A DNA stretch of 64,000 nucleotides, from contig JAKSZU010000016.1 of the NCBI GenBank assembly GCA_026018925.1, positions 79,866,059-79,930,058 of the forward strand. Reading direction: 5' to 3'. The stretch comes from Tupaia tana (Eukaryota; Chordata; Mammalia; Scandentia; Tupaiidae). Positions 21,931 through 33,692 of this stretch are shown here, in pieces (within the stretch, counting starts at the first letter, position 1; the number at the start of each line of letters is the position of its first letter). The notes beneath the pieces are model-generated. The model ran no database searches, had not been told where the DNA came from, and was given only the letters and a program-made list of their open reading frames with translations. A program made the position numbers and the translations under genes.

Positions 21931-23390
21931 ATAATGACAATGACAAAAAGATAACAGTGACAACGATGGGGCTATAATACTCAAAGACGTTTTTCACCTA
22001 AACCTATGAAGGAGAGACTCTTTAAGCTGGTATAACATCTCGCGGAATTCCAATAAAAACTAGACGTCCAATGTGTTTAACTCAATAGTTTATGCAGCAA
22101 AGTTTCTTTTTTTTTTTAACTGAAAATAATTACATGAGCATAGCTATAATTCACTGTCATAGCCTTAAGGAAGCTTCATGCAATTGAAGAAGATACACAT
22201 AAAACTGTGATAGATTGAAAGCCTATTTGAAATATGTAGTCATAGTGAGCACTTCTTGTTTAATTGCATTCTGCTTACATAACTAAAAGACCTAAATTAA
22301 AGCATAATCATGTTTTTAATGATTTTGCACTCTTTTCCCCCTCTAACATAAGGAAGCTCAAGGTGTTAAAATAGTTATGCTTTGGGATGGAGATAGCTAA
22401 TGTATAAATTAAACATCCATTTTATACATGTATTTACATAAATGAAAAAGGAGGCAGAATTCCCCACTCCTAGTACTATACCAGCTTCACTCTTCCAGAA
22501 GACTTGCTATAGATTTTTTTTCCCCATGCATAGAAGCTAAAAGTTTCCAAAGGAAGAAATGCCAGGTACATATTTCAAAAGTTTGGGTGGCTTTGCATAG
22601 CCCCTGAAATGCTGAGAATATAGAACACACTGCAGTATATCTAATTATCTTTATGAAATCTCTCAAAATCAATGGCATTATACCCAAAACCAGCTGCAGC
22701 CGGGGGAGTCACACAGAGCAGAATGTCACAGAGGTTACCGAGAAGTGCGGCTTTCTTCTTAATAGCACTATTTTTATGGAACATAGAGCTTTCGAATTGT
22801 CATCTTCTGTTAACTCTTTTAAGAGCCAAAACAGAATTTAACCATTTTAGATGAAGAAATCAATTCAACTCTTTCGATTTTTTGTTTGTTTTTGTTTTTT
22901 AGCACTTTGAACTCCTCAAAGACAAAAGCTCTGGTTTTAAGACGTGACTTTGGACCCAGCTTACCCTGGAAGGCAATGTTGCTAGAGCGGTGGCATGCAA
23001 TAGTCCTGCCAGAACTGCTGCTGTGCCCGGAATACGCAAAGCAGTTGATTATGAATTGGATACTTCATTGCTCTTACAAATACGTTTTCCTGCCCGAAGA
23101 ATGAATCGAGTATAAGCAGGAGCTAGCCTTCCAACAAGACCATTCTAAGGACTTGAGGGAAACGAGAATCCTGAAGAAAAGAGCAATGTTGGCTGCTTTC
23201 TAAATTCGATTTCAGGGACTAATACATAAAGTGTCAAAAGCTAAAAGGTAAAGATGCTGTTGCCAGAAGTAAAGGTATTGCTACAAAATAAATGACTAGA
23301 TAATAAGAATGAATGAAATGAACAGCAGAGAAGCACAACTATGCCACATTATGCCAAGTTATGCCACTGGGTAGAAGTAAGCTATCCATT
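21931..23390. other. Unique AT-rich sequence
   Basis: No repeat family is recognised. The part at 23015-23085 (gcagttgattatgaattggatac) has homeodomain-like sites. Three atgcca boxes lie in 23340-23365. No exon is seen. Confidence 0.4.
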
Positions 23391-23394
23391 TATA

Positions 23395-24060
23395 CAATAA
23401 TGATTAAGCCACTATTGTGTCCTCCTCACTATGGTAGGTGCTCTGCATAAATTGGGGACTGAGACAGACACAGTGCTGGTCTCAGAGTTTGCCCTCTGGT
23501 GGGGAAATTAGAGAAATAACTTAAGACAAAACAGGCATGGTGATGGGGCACCCAGGTGGGGCTGTAAAAGTAAGGGGTGTGTAACTAACTGAGAAGGCCT
23601 CTCAGGAGAAGCTACACCCACGATCTTTAGAACAATGGAACTAACTGAAAAGGTGGTTTTAGAGATTCCCAGGTTGCAGAGGGACCTCTCTCTCTCTCTC
23701 TCTCTCTATCTCTATCTCTATCTCTCACATACACACACGTATACTCTCTCTCTCTCTCTCAAGGAGCATGGGTTGAGTGAGAGTATCTTCAGATGAGGAC
23801 TTAGAATAGAGGAGACTAAGAGCAGGATGTACCTTGAGTTTACTTACAGAATCTTCAGACTTGAGTATAAAATCAGCAAAAACTACAATGGGGACTTGGG
23901 CAGGAGAGGCTGTGATCAGCTTCAGGTTTCAGAAAGTATTGCTACTGTGATTTGTGATAAGAAGATGAATGGGGCAAGGGTGTAGCAGAGAAGTGATCAC
24001 AGTAGGACAGGCGAGAAGAAAGAGTGCCTTAGGTCAGATTTGCAGAAGGAGAAGGGAGGA
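23395..24060 (-). repeat. L2 LINE 3' region, interrupted by CT microsatellite
   Basis: Antisense L2 order is clear at the start: 'gccactattgtgtcctcctcactatggtaggtgctctgc...gactgagacagacacagtgctggtctcagagtttgccctctggtggg'. It then continues as 'gaaggcctctcaggagaagctac' and 'gaagaaagagtgcctt'. The middle is interrupted by simple repeats. Confidence 0.6.
23685..23760. repeat. (CT)n / (CTAT)n compound microsatellite
   Basis: A CT run is followed by ctatct units, an acacac patch and a second CT run. Confidence 0.95.
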
Positions 24061-25231
24061 AGTGGAAACTCACAATTAGGAGGTGACAATTTGTGAGACT
24101 TAATCATGGGGGGGGGGATAAGGACAAGGGAAGAATCAAGAGAGTTTTTCAGACACAGAGTAAAGCTTTGGTGGGTGTATGGAAAGAAAAGGGAAAGATG
24201 TCCTCAAGTTTCAGCCTAAAGAATGTAAGCAGAAAAATAAAGATGTCAACTGGTCTACTCATGAGACGCTGCCTCCCTTATAGACACACGTGTGATTCAT
24301 CCGTCGTCCCTGACATTCAACACGCACCTGCAGGTCCCCTGCCACTGGACTTTGTCCACTACATCCCAGTCAAGAAGAACAGAGAGCCCTCCGGGTAGAA
24401 GAACTAGGGAAAAAATCCTGAATTTTTACTCTCTTTATAAATGAGTTTTAATTCATGCCTCTTGAAGTTAGGGCCTTTTATTAGTGACTGTAAATCTCAC
24501 AGAGACAAGAAGTCATAAGATTCTGAAATTGCCTTATAAATTAGTTGCTGGTAGTGAAACAGTTGTTTAGTTTGTTGAGGGGCTGGGGGGGAGGGATTTT
24601 GGTGTTGAAATAATTATTGAACATTACTGAACCAAATAATTAAACTGTGCTGTAAAATTACGGTTATGGTAATATTCCCATCATCATTTGTTTTGTTTCT
24701 TCTAATCTAAATTATGATTTTTTTTGTTATTGCTTTGCAAAGCTACAATATAACAGTCAAACCTGAAATTAAAACCAGCCTGCAAAAGTTATACAAGGTG
24801 ATCCAATATGCTCCACTAGCAATTATTCATAGCAAATAATATCATGAAGCTCTTAAATCCTTGTTGTAAAGCTAGGTGGACGTGCATCAACTAAAACCTT
24901 AGATATTTATAGGTATCAGAAGTGAGGTATGACTAGCTGAAACAATCAAAATGCAAAGGAGATATCTGAATGTCCGATGGGAGCATCCTGGAATATCAGA
25001 TTTGTTTCCTAGCAGTGCTAAATCTCAGTAGTGCTGACAAGGTAGAAGGTACTGATCTTTACAAACAACCAAAGGAAACATCGTGCTGTTTCCACTGGCC
25101 CATGCCCAGTTGCTAACTCTGCTCTGCTGTAAAATTCTCGACGGACTAGTGCTCTCAGGTCAAACACCAAACTCATTTCCTAGTGTCCAATGAAAACATG
25201 ATGGCCCAAGAACCCTACACTAAAATTACAC
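24061..25231. other. Unique sequence, AT-rich in its second half
   Basis: No repeat family is recognised. The segment 24650-24860 is AT-rich, with tttgcaaagc and agcaattattcatagc sites. No exon is seen. Confidence 0.4.
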
Positions 25232-25470
25232 AGGCCATGATGTTACTTAAGGTAGCTGAATCAATCTCACGTGGCCCACTTTCCAGTTCAAGTCTCAGAA
25301 CCAGCAGCTTCAGAAACAGGCTGGGCACATGTGCACGCATGCCCCAAATCCCTACAGGACGGAGAAATGGAGGAGATGGGATTGTGGTGTGACCATTCCT
25401 CATAAGGGGTGCTTTCTCCTTTCCCTTTATCTCTGACAAGTATGTGTACCCTCAAGCAAGACAACAACAA
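25232..25470 (+). mobile_element. tRNA-derived SINE, older diverged group
   Basis: The head is degenerate. The body keeps 'gttcaagtctcagaaccagcagcttcagaaac', gcacatgtgcacgcatgcccc and 'gggattgtggtgtgaccattcctcataaggggtgctttctcc'. The ggggtgctttctcc ending separates this group from the long form. Confidence 0.78.
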
Positions 25471-25840
25471 CTCCAAAATCATCATTATCATCACCCAAAA
25501 AGAAAGCTTAGTAAATTATAAGTTTAACAATTTTCAAACCTGTAGGATTAATTCAGAGAAACAAGTTTGAATCTTACAGCATCAGAATGTGAAATGTTGC
25601 CCTTGGTCCCTTATTCTGTAGAATTCAGTGGTAGTGAGCAGCATCCTTTTCCCCCAGGTACTGAGACGACACCGTAACTCAGGGCTTTACACTGTTGGTT
25701 GCAGTGTGGGGAAGCAGCCACATTCTGAATGGCATGCTCCCATTCTCACATTCCTGTGGAAGGGTCAGCTCATGTGCCTTCAAAATATTTAACTGGAAAT
25801 TCAACACAAAGCCGGTGCTGTTTAGAATCTTATCCACCTC

Positions 25841-25893
25841 TTTCTTTTTTTTTAAGTTATTTATTTTATTTTATTATTATTATATTTTAATTT

Positions 25894-25947
<54 letters not shown>

Positions 25948-26047
25948 AGAGAAAAGGTGGGAAAGCAAGCCTCCAGGTCCAGGACTTGAACCTTGGTTGT
26001 CAATGTGAGAGTCTAGTGCCTTAACCACCATACCACCTGCTGGTCCC
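25841..26047 (-). mobile_element. tRNA-derived SINE, short form, with (GA)n tract
   Basis: On the minus strand the head is gggaccagcaggtggtatgg, with A box tggttaagg and B-box-like ggttcaagtcc, then the short-form pyrimidine tract, expanded here as pure (CT)n, and an A/T-rich tail. Flanks repeat gaatcttatccacctct (25825) and gaattttatctacttct (26050). Confidence 0.9.
25896..25943. repeat. (GA)n microsatellite
   Basis: A pure GA run of about 48 bases, an expansion of the pyrimidine tract of the short-form SINE. Confidence 0.95.
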
Positions 26048-26394
26048 AAGAATTTTATCTACTTCTAATCATTCAAACTGGTCTGCTAAAGATTCCTATG
26101 GCTTTACAAATTTGATGAATGTGTATTCTAGAATTTCTTTGGAGGTAGGAAAAAAATTCTTAGTTCTAAGAAATCAGAAAAAAGATAAAAGATTCTAATC
26201 GCACGTTATCTCTTCTTTTTATCTATTTCATCCTACTGTGTGCTGAAGTTTGTGTTAATCTCCTTTTTAAATATGGCCCAACAGAGTTTAAGACATGTCT
26301 CTAAAGACAAGGGTTCAAAATATCAGGGTGTTCATATTCAGGTCACTCAAAGAGGTAAAGTAAACTTGTCCTTAGCATGAGAAGGAAAGATAAC

Positions 26395-26600
26395 ACGGGA
26401 TCCGGAGTTACACACACCGTATTTTACTCTTCTTCTGACTTCCACTAACTGGGGGACTTCTGACCAGTCACCCATGGAGACCCTTTCTTTATCTGGCAAG
26501 TGACAAGATCCCAGAACTGGTAGTGTTCTTTTGAGGAATATCTGACACCAAGCACAATGTGCCTCGTAGCTGCTCAGTAACTGTTGGTGATGACAAGTGG
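26395..26600 (+). repeat. MIR SINE, near full length
   Basis: 'cttctgacttccactaactgggggacttctgaccagtcacccatggagaccctttctttatctgg' and 'agcacaatgtgcctcgtagctgctcagtaactgttgg' preserve the MIR order. Confidence 0.7.
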
Positions 26601-26682
26601 GAGGAGGACGATGTGGGGTGACATGGGACACAGACGATACGACAGGCAGGCAGGAAGCGAAATGCATCAGGCAGTAAGAGCT

Positions 26683-26995
26683 TTGTTAGGTTGCTGTAAT
26701 AAACAGCCCCTGAAGTCATGGCTTATAACAATAGAAGTTATGTCTCACTCATGCCATATGCTCTTTATGGAGTTTTCTGGGCCTTCTGCTTCCTGTGGTC
26801 ACTCGGCAACATGAGCTGACAGAAAGTTCATCCCGACTCATACATCCACGATTTCCAAGACGAGAGCTAAAGAACATGGTAAATCCCAGGTGTCAGTTCA
26901 AGCATTCACCTGGAAGAGATTCATATCACCTCTGTGCACACTTCATTAGTCAACGTCACATGGCCAAGACCGACTTCCAAGGGACAGGGACAAGT
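26683..26995 (-). repeat. Probable old LTR-like repeat, family unassigned
   Basis: 'gttaggttgctgtaataaacagcccctgaagtcatggcttataacaatagaag' resembles the start of antisense MaLR/ERVL LTRs ('gctgctgtaacaaa...cttaaaacaac'). The rest (26760-26990) includes 'tcacatggccaagaccgacttccaagg'. I cannot name the family. Confidence 0.4.
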
Positions 26996-27017
26996 AGTCC
27001 CATCATATATTTTAATT

Positions 27018-27393
27018 GTGGCATCTTAGTCACTCTGGGCTGCTATAACAAATTGTCATGCATTGGATGGCTTAAACAATAGACATTTATTTCTCATGGT
27101 TCCAGAGGCTGGGAAATCCAAGAACAAGGTGCTAACAGACGCGGCTCCTGGCGAGGGTCCTCCTCCTGGATGGGAGATGGCCACTTTGTCACTGTGAACT
27201 CACACCGGCAGACCAGCTCTGGAGTCTCTTGCCCTTCTTATAGGGACACTAAGCCCATCATAGGGACCCTACCCTTAGGACCTCATCTAAACTTGATGAT
27301 CACCCAAAGGCCCCATCTCTAAGCACACTATATTTGGGGGAGAGGACTTTACCCTATGAATTTGGGGAGACACAAACATTCAGGGCACAAAAC
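27018..27393 (-). mobile_element. Solitary MaLR LTR (MLT1-type)
   Basis: Antisense MLT1 order is very clear: 'ctgggctgctataacaaattgtcatgcattggatggcttaaacaatagacatttatttctcatgg', 'ccagaggctgggaaatccaagaacaaggtgc', 'aaaggccccatctctaag', 'atgaatttggggagacacaaacattcaggg'. It is a solo LTR with no internal region. Confidence 0.85.
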
Positions 27394-27734
27394 TAGGGCC
27401 TCAGAAAACAGTCACCAATATCCCTAAGGACAGCCACTCAAACTGAGATAAATGTGCACCCCTTTCTTGCCAATTTAATTTCAATTTCTTATAATCAAAC
27501 ACTATCTGATTTAAAAGAAATATTTAAGAGTAAAAAAAAAAAAAATCAGAAACCAGTAGAGATACAGAATTGATCTGAATCTTATTTTCCTATCCCCTGG
27601 CAACCTTACCAACTTGAACACTAACCCACATCACAACTCACAGACATGTCTCTGGATCCACAGACCCTTGACAGACTTGCTGTTTGTAATACATGGATCT
27701 TTTCCGTGTTATTGCCCTCTAATTTAAACACACA

Positions 27735-27870
27735 CTTCCTATGGCCACACTTTCCCCTATGGTGAACCATACTTCCCTGTCCACCTGCTCCTTACTGTAA
27801 ACCACTTCCTGTGTCTACCCCTTCTTATGGTAAATCACTGCTGTGTCTGCTTTTGCCTGGCTGGCCACGC
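27735..27870 (+). repeat. Degenerate minisatellite, unit about 35 bp
   Basis: The motif ctatggt(g/a)aaccac..ttcctgtgtctaccc recurs three to four times with indels: tatggccacac, tatggtgaaccatac, actgtaaaccac and tatggtaaatcac, each followed by a c/t-rich half. Confidence 0.55.
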
Positions 27871-27964
27871 ACTACTTTGTTTCCCATGAATTAAATGTAC
27901 TAGAGGCTGCAACGTGTAGCACTGTGAGAATTTAAATAAAAAAAAATATAAATTAATACTTTCT

Positions 27965-28110
27965 ATTATTAAATGAGAACTTACTATTTATCAGGTACAT
28001 GATAAAAGTTTCACATATTATTTTACTTAATTTTCTCAACACCTATATGGAGAAAATATGACTATTATCACCCTTTTCTTCAGGTAAGTCAATTGAGAGA
28101 TACCACCATT
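27965..28110 (-). repeat. MIR SINE fragment
   Basis: 'gagaacttactatttatcaggtacatg', 'tcacatattattttacttaattttctcaacacctatatggagaaaatatgactattatcaccc' is the antisense MIR 3' half. Confidence 0.75.
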
Positions 28111-28117
28111 AAATAAG

Positions 28118-28362
28118 TGGGCCAGCCCCATGGCGCAGTGGTTAAGTGTCTCGCATCAGGAGCCGGATCCCATATGGCCGACCATGGTTGGAAACTCAGA
28201 CCCAGTGGCTTCAGAAATGAATTGGGTGCGTGTGCACAAATACATAAAATCCTGATAGAATGGAAGGAGTAGGATTGCTGCGTGACCACGTCCCACTGAG
28301 GGCTGCATCTGCTCTTTCTCTCTGAGAGTGCTCAATGAGCACTCAGGCAATTAAATAAATAA
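28118..28362 (+). mobile_element. tRNA-derived SINE, older diverged group
   Basis: The head ggccagccccatggcgcagtgg has a good A box (tggttaagtg) and a B-box region catggttggaaac. The body has ggattgctgcgtgaccacg and ends actgagggctgcatctgctc with a short A-rich tail. It is inserted at the end of a MIR. Confidence 0.85.
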
Positions 28363-28448
28363 CTTGCTCAGCTTCTCAGAAGAATCGAGAAGGGAATCAA
28401 AATTTAAATGTTTGTCTGATATAAAGTTCTGGATTTTTAATATCTGTA

Positions 28449-28671
28449 TTTTTTTTTTAAAGAGAGATTTTTACTATAGAGTGCATGCACTGGCCAGAGA
28501 GACAGAGAGAAAGTGAGAAATCACCCCCTGGGGGATGGCCATGCCACAATCCCTTCTCCTCCATTCTCCTCTCAGGATTTTGGGCACGCACACACATGCA
28601 CCCGGCCTGAGTTTTAAGCCACCAGGTCTGGGTCTCAAACCGTGTCGACAACATGGGAGTCCAGTGGTCCC
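28449..28671 (-). mobile_element. tRNA-derived SINE, long form, 5'-truncated
   Basis: Read on the minus strand, only the anticodon side onwards is kept: ggactcccatgttgtcgac, then the cgtgcccaaaatcctgagagg-type body, ccccctaggggg-like hairpin and family ending. Flanks repeat taatatctgtattt (28438-28451) and taatatcagtattt (28672-28685). The truncation therefore arose at insertion, and the ends are certain. Confidence 0.92.
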
Positions 28672-28724
28672 TAATATCAGTATTTAATTGCTCTCTTATT
28701 TAAAAGGACTATTTTGGAGTGGCC

Positions 28725-28845
28725 ATGTCACATATCAAGCAAACTGGGACATTTATGAGTAGAAGGGAAGGTGTTAATAATTACGCCAGGATAAAGGTAT
28801 AAACATGCTCGTCCTGAGCAAATTTAAGGTACTGACAGCATGGAT
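28725..28845 (+). mobile_element. Old non-autonomous DNA-transposon-like repeat, name not recalled
   Basis: 'gtcacatatcaagcaaactgggacatttatgagtag', 'ggtgttaataattacgccaggataaaggtataaac', 'gtcctgagcaaatt' matches an ancient mammalian repeat I know in outline (ends near ggtgaccat, central 'aataattacgccgggac'). I cannot give its library name. Confidence 0.4.
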
Positions 28846-30497
28846 AACTACCATGTAGTAACTGATAAATATGCATTAGATTCCTTTCTCATAAATCTCT
28901 TTCTTTCTCTTAATCCCCATTCGTTTCTCAACTGAAAAAAAAAAAAAAAAAAGTAAGTTCTGGATTATGGAGGCCTCAAAAGGGAGTGGCTACCCCAAGA
29001 AAGGATATTTTATTTATTTATTTGAAACCATAATCAGGAGACAATGAGGTTCCAGGAGGATCCATGCTCATCAGAAAATAAAGAGATCCATAGCTTCACA
29101 CCTTTCTTTGTAAGACCAGGAAGAGAATTGACAAGACATCTGCATTTGGTACACCTCCCAGCTGAAACCTGACTGCTTTAGGGAAGATTCCCACTGGAAG
29201 TGTGCCTCCTGGTTAGCACGCATCTGTTCTAGCTCATGGGAATAGCTAGGTATTGAATTTTTTTTTAATGTTCGGCTAATACGGGTTCTAACGAGAAGGT
29301 CTTTTCTAAGTTTAAAACAGTGTGACCTTTAGGTATTTTCACGAAGTTAATGATCCTCAAAGGACTGCTTCCTTGTCTTCACTTCGCAGGCAAGCACTGA
29401 GCACACAGAAGTCACAGCCTTAGAAAACCCCAATCTTCTAACGAAGCTAAAGGACACTTTTGCATCACGTATTTTTTGCTTAACCCAAAGATGCAGCTGA
29501 AAGATCAAAGCAGACAGGGGGATGAAGGATGGGGCTTGAATTTCTTTTTCTTCTTTATTTCCTCTAATAACAGCTTCCCATTACTAGACAATAAGAAGTG
29601 ATGTATTTCCTTGTTTTGTCATAGCTGGAAACTTCGTCATCCTCTCCACAGAAATGGAAAGTGGTAGAAAAGTAGTTTACATTTCATAAACATTAAAACA
29701 TAATGAGAAGAGATTGTAGCAATAAAGAACTATAAGAGATAAGGTGAGCAAAATCATTTTTTAAAACCAAGAAAACTGCATTTTATGTAGAACAAGAGCT
29801 GGGGAGAAAAATGGAGAAATGAATTATTTTATATAAAAATATCGCCTTCTACCTTCTATTGCAATCTCTCTCTCTCCTTTTTTATCCAAAGATGCTGTAC
29901 CTGCCAACACTGCTCCCTCTTTATTCCCTGGTGGTGGTGGTTGTTGTTGTTTTTTTCAATGCACTCTTGATTTAGAGATTACTGGGAAAGAACAAAATGA
30001 GTTAGCTTTTTATGTAATGGGTTAACACTAAGTTTACTTAGAAGGCAAGAGACCTGTCAGAAAGAAAGCAGACTGCACACAGAAAGAACTTAATTGAACC
30101 TGAAGACTTTCAGTGCACAACTGTGCTCTCAGACTGCTTATGAACAACACAACACAAAACACACCCATCACATGAAGGGCGATACCACAGTAAAGGAGAG
30201 GCAAAATTTCGGAAATCAAAACAATCTTATTAAATAAAGGCACAGGGGACACGAAGCTACCATCATACATTATAAGAAAGAATAATACATTTCAGTCCAT
30301 GATACTGGGCCACATAAAAAAAAATTCTGGACCACCAAACTATTATCTATAGAATAATATAAATAGTTTCCCTAATACAATTTCCAAAACAGAGTAGTAA
30401 ATTGCTAACCAAGCATGGAATAAATATTAACAAGTGTCTGGGCCAGGATGTGTATGCCTACAAAGAAAGCTCCAGAAGGGATCCACTAGAAGAAGTT
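28846..30497. other. Unique sequence
   Basis: No repeat family is recognised apart from poly-A at 28936-28952 and a (ttg)n patch near 29940. No exon is seen. 29240-29480 is repeat-free with no clear signature. Confidence 0.4.
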
Positions 30498-30763
30498 GGG
30501 ACCAGCAGATGGCGCAATGGTTATGTCGCTTGGCTCCCACGTAGTTGATTGTGATTTGAGTCCCGGATCGATCCAGCAACTTAAACTCAAGACAGGAGTG
30601 TTTGTTTGTGTACCCAAAATTCCAAGAGGAGAATAGAAGAGAAGGGATTGCAGTGTGGCCATCTCCCTGTGGGGTGATTTCTCACTTTCTGTCTCTCTGT
30701 CTCTCTGGTGAATACACACATCCTATAGCAAAAATCTCTAAAACAGAAAAAAGAAAAAAAAAA
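30498..30763 (+). mobile_element. tRNA-derived SINE, long form
   Basis: The gggaccagcagatggcgcaa head with A box, a diverged B box (tgatttgagtcc), the gaagggattgcagtgtggcc body, a shortened hairpin and the ending cctatagcaaaaatctc with an A-rich tail. No clear target-site duplication is seen. Confidence 0.92.
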
Positions 30764-32117
30764 CGTGGCAGTGACTTTTCTTCTTCAAGGTTCTTTTTAA
30801 GTTTTTTGTATTTTTCATATTGTCTACAATAAACACATGCTAGTTAAGTCATTATTGTAAACACCTGGAAAACCCGATACAACAGTAACACTGAGATTGA
30901 GGAAGAGGGCTAGGCTAGCCTTAGGCTCAAGAAAAAAAAAAGTCTTTCTTATTTTGATGAGCATTCATTTACATAACTTCAGAATTAAAAAAAAAATAGA
31001 TTTAGTCCCCAACAAAAAGATTCAAGTCATGACTATCTCTACTGTTAACAAACCCACCTCAGAGGTGAAATAAGCTTAAAAATGATATACTGAACAGAGC
31101 ACAGTATTCCAGGGAGCAACGGTTTCTGCAGGATTTCATGCACTGCTGCAAGGTTTTAAAAATTACTTTGGAATTTTCCATCATGCACAAAATAAAATCC
31201 ATGAATTAGATCACACCTGAACTGTGACCCCTGTAACCTGTGATGTTTATAGTTCAGTCCGGAAGAAAAAAAGGAGACCAGGAGACTGGAAAACTAAAGC
31301 TAATTTTTTCAATCAAAGTATGCTCTCTTACTCTGAGATCGTCCATTCTACCCATCAGCTGATGTGATGTCATTTCTTTTCTGAATTATTGGTGATTTTA
31401 TAAGATGTCTGAACCTGCACATAGCCTCCTGTGTCATACCCTGCACTTATTATTTCTAAAATGTTTTGTCTTGAAGTCACTGAATTGAATAACTAAAAAG
31501 AAGTATCTCTCTCATTTCTTACTTTTGAATGAGTCTCAAAGCAGAAGAGAGAGGCTCAGAAGTCAGTGATTTGGGAAGAAAAAGGGGTGACTCATTTATC
31601 TAAGGGGACAAGATCTATCGCCCCCTCCTTCCAGAGGAGAATCCCCCGGGCTGCTTTGTTTACGGCTTCTTTTTCTACCCTGTCTGCTATCTCAGGAAGA
31701 GTTGCTTGTTGCTAGGCAGGTTAATTAGAGGTTTGGCCAGATATTCGGGACAGAAAGGAGGGACAGAGGAATGAAGAATGTGTGAGGATTCTGCAAGAGC
31801 AGGGAGAATGAGGAGCACATAGTGTAAAGGAAACAGAGGGACAGACAGCACATGTTCTAACAAATATTCAAAAGACCAGGAAGGAACTCAGGATTCCTTT
31901 GGGGTTACAAAACTTTGTTCATTTCACCACAACCTCCAGTGACTGATTTCCTCCTTAGAGTTTGTTGGTATTTTTTTGGCTTTCGTAGAGAGAAGAGCCA
32001 ATATCCAATTTAGGCCTAGGGACATTTTAAAAAGTAGAATCTTGGTATTTTGCTGCCATTCTCTCTGCCTCCTTCTTTATCATCATCTAATGAAGGAGAT
32101 AAAAAAAGGCTATCTGA
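30764..32117. other. Unique sequence
   Basis: No repeat family is recognised. 31290-31420 and 31610-31735 are repeat-free, with homeodomain-like sites (gctaattttttcaatc, aggttaattagagg). No exon is seen. Confidence 0.4.
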
Positions 32118-32297
32118 GGGCCCAGAAGGCAGTGTGGTGGTTGAGGCGCTGACGCCCTCATGACCAGCTGTGGTTCGAGTCTCAGACTTGGCAGCTTGCT
32201 CTCTCACTTTCTCTGTCTCTCTGTCTCTCTCTGGTGAGTGCTTGTGCCCTGTAGCAAATTAAAAAGTAACAATAATGATAAAAAAAAATAAATAAAT
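32118..32297 (+). mobile_element. tRNA-derived SINE, short form
   Basis: The head is gggcccagaaggcagtgtgg, with B box ggttcgagtct. The long-form middle is missing, but the ending ctggtgagtgcttgtgccctgtagcaaatt is kept. This makes it a link between long and short forms. Its A-rich tail abuts the next SINE. Confidence 0.88.
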
Positions 32298-32298
32298 C

Positions 32299-32549
32299 AG
32301 GACCAGTAGATTGCCTAATGGTTACTTTACTGGACGCCCACGTAGTTGACCACGGTTCAACCCGGCAGCTTAAACTCACACCAGGCATGTGTGCATACGT
32401 GCTCAAAATTCTAAGAGGAGAATGAAGGAGAAGGGATTGTGGTGTGGCCATCTCCTTGGGAGGTGATTTCTTGCTTTCTGTCTCTCTGTCTCTATCTCTC
32501 CAGTGAGCACACATGACCTATAGCAAAAATCTCTAAAAAATAAATAATT
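32299..32549 (+). mobile_element. tRNA-derived SINE, long form, inserted in tail of previous SINE
   Basis: The aggaccagtagattgcc head is followed by the full long-form body and the ending cctatagcaaaaatctc. It starts within two bases of the A-rich tail of the short SINE at 32118, so it probably used that tail as its target. Confidence 0.9.
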
Positions 32550-32770
32550 AAATGAATTACTCTTTAAAATAAAATAAAAAGCACCAGACAGAGAAAGTGC
32601 CACATCTTTAATGACCTTTAGATTTACACAACCAGGAAATAATAGTGACAAGTACCCAGATACAGTCCCTACTGTGCAGCCTAGGAGGACAAGCCACCTA
32701 GCAGGTAAGAGGTACTAGGAAACAGAACTGGTTTGGTTTTTCCTTTACAGGTTGGTCGGTCGGTCTATCT

Positions 32771-32850
32771 GTCTTTCTTTCTTCCTTCCTTCCATCCTTC
32801 CTTCCTTCCTTCCTTCCTTCCTTCCTTCCTTCCTTCCTTCCTTTCTTTTT
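32771..32850. repeat. (CTTC)n microsatellite
   Basis: About 80 bases of cttc units with one ccatc interruption, next to a ggtcggtcgg patch. Confidence 0.95.
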
Positions 32851-33199
32851 TAATTTCTGTAACGGACTTTGGACAGTGCAGCTTTAGCCACGTATTTTTC
32901 ATTACGTGCAAGTCCTTACTGTCTCCTTCACTTACGTGGTATCTCCGTAAGTTCGTCCTGACCCTGATTCTTGATGATGTTCTCTAATCTGTATCCAGAG
33001 GATGCTTCGCCTCTGACAGTAAGGGTCTGGCCTTCTGGCTGGATGTTCCGTGCCACAGCCTTCTCTCCTTCACGATCTGATTCCAGCCAGTCCTCCTCCC
33101 TCCTCACATGGACACTGGACCCCTGTCAACTGGTCTCACTTTCTCCACCCTCCCACAAACCATCTTAAAAAAAAAACAAGTAAATAAATACAAACCCAA

Positions 33200-33625
33200 A
33201 CTTTCCATTGCTCCCCTGCCCACAGAATAATCAGGCACCAAACAACTTAAAAGGACTCTACAAACTCCAAAATCCCCCTTTTTTCCCTAAAAAATGCCAT
33301 CCGCAGTCATTTGACATCTACCGCCAGCTCTGTTCAGACTAAAGCACTGCCATTTTCTGAACGCTGCCTGCACTTGGCTCGCGCAATTTCCTCTGCCTGT
33401 ATCACTAACTTTCTTCTCTGTCCTGGAATCTGTTCATTCTTCGAGGTCCAGGTCAAATATCGCCTCTTTTCTGCAGGTTCCCTGTGCAAGGCAGAGCTCT
33501 TGTTCCTCCGTGTTTCTGCAAAATTGCTAATAACTCTGCTGCTGCATCCCTCCACAGCACTGAATGAAAGCAGCTTTTATTTGACTCTCTTCCTCCATTT
33601 CATCAACTCTACGCTAGGGCCTCTC
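33200..33625 (+). repeat. L2 LINE fragment
   Basis: Sense L2 order: 'cctggaatctgttcattcttcgaggtccaggtcaaatatcgcctcttttctgcaggttccctg' and 'tccctccacagcactgaatg'. The 147-aa open frame from 33311 runs through this and into the next SINE, so I do not call it a gene. Confidence 0.5.
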
Positions 33626-33692
33626 TCTTTAAAATTGCTTCCGTGGACCAGCAGACTGAGTACCGCCTCGAGCTTGTTAAAAAGGAAAACTG

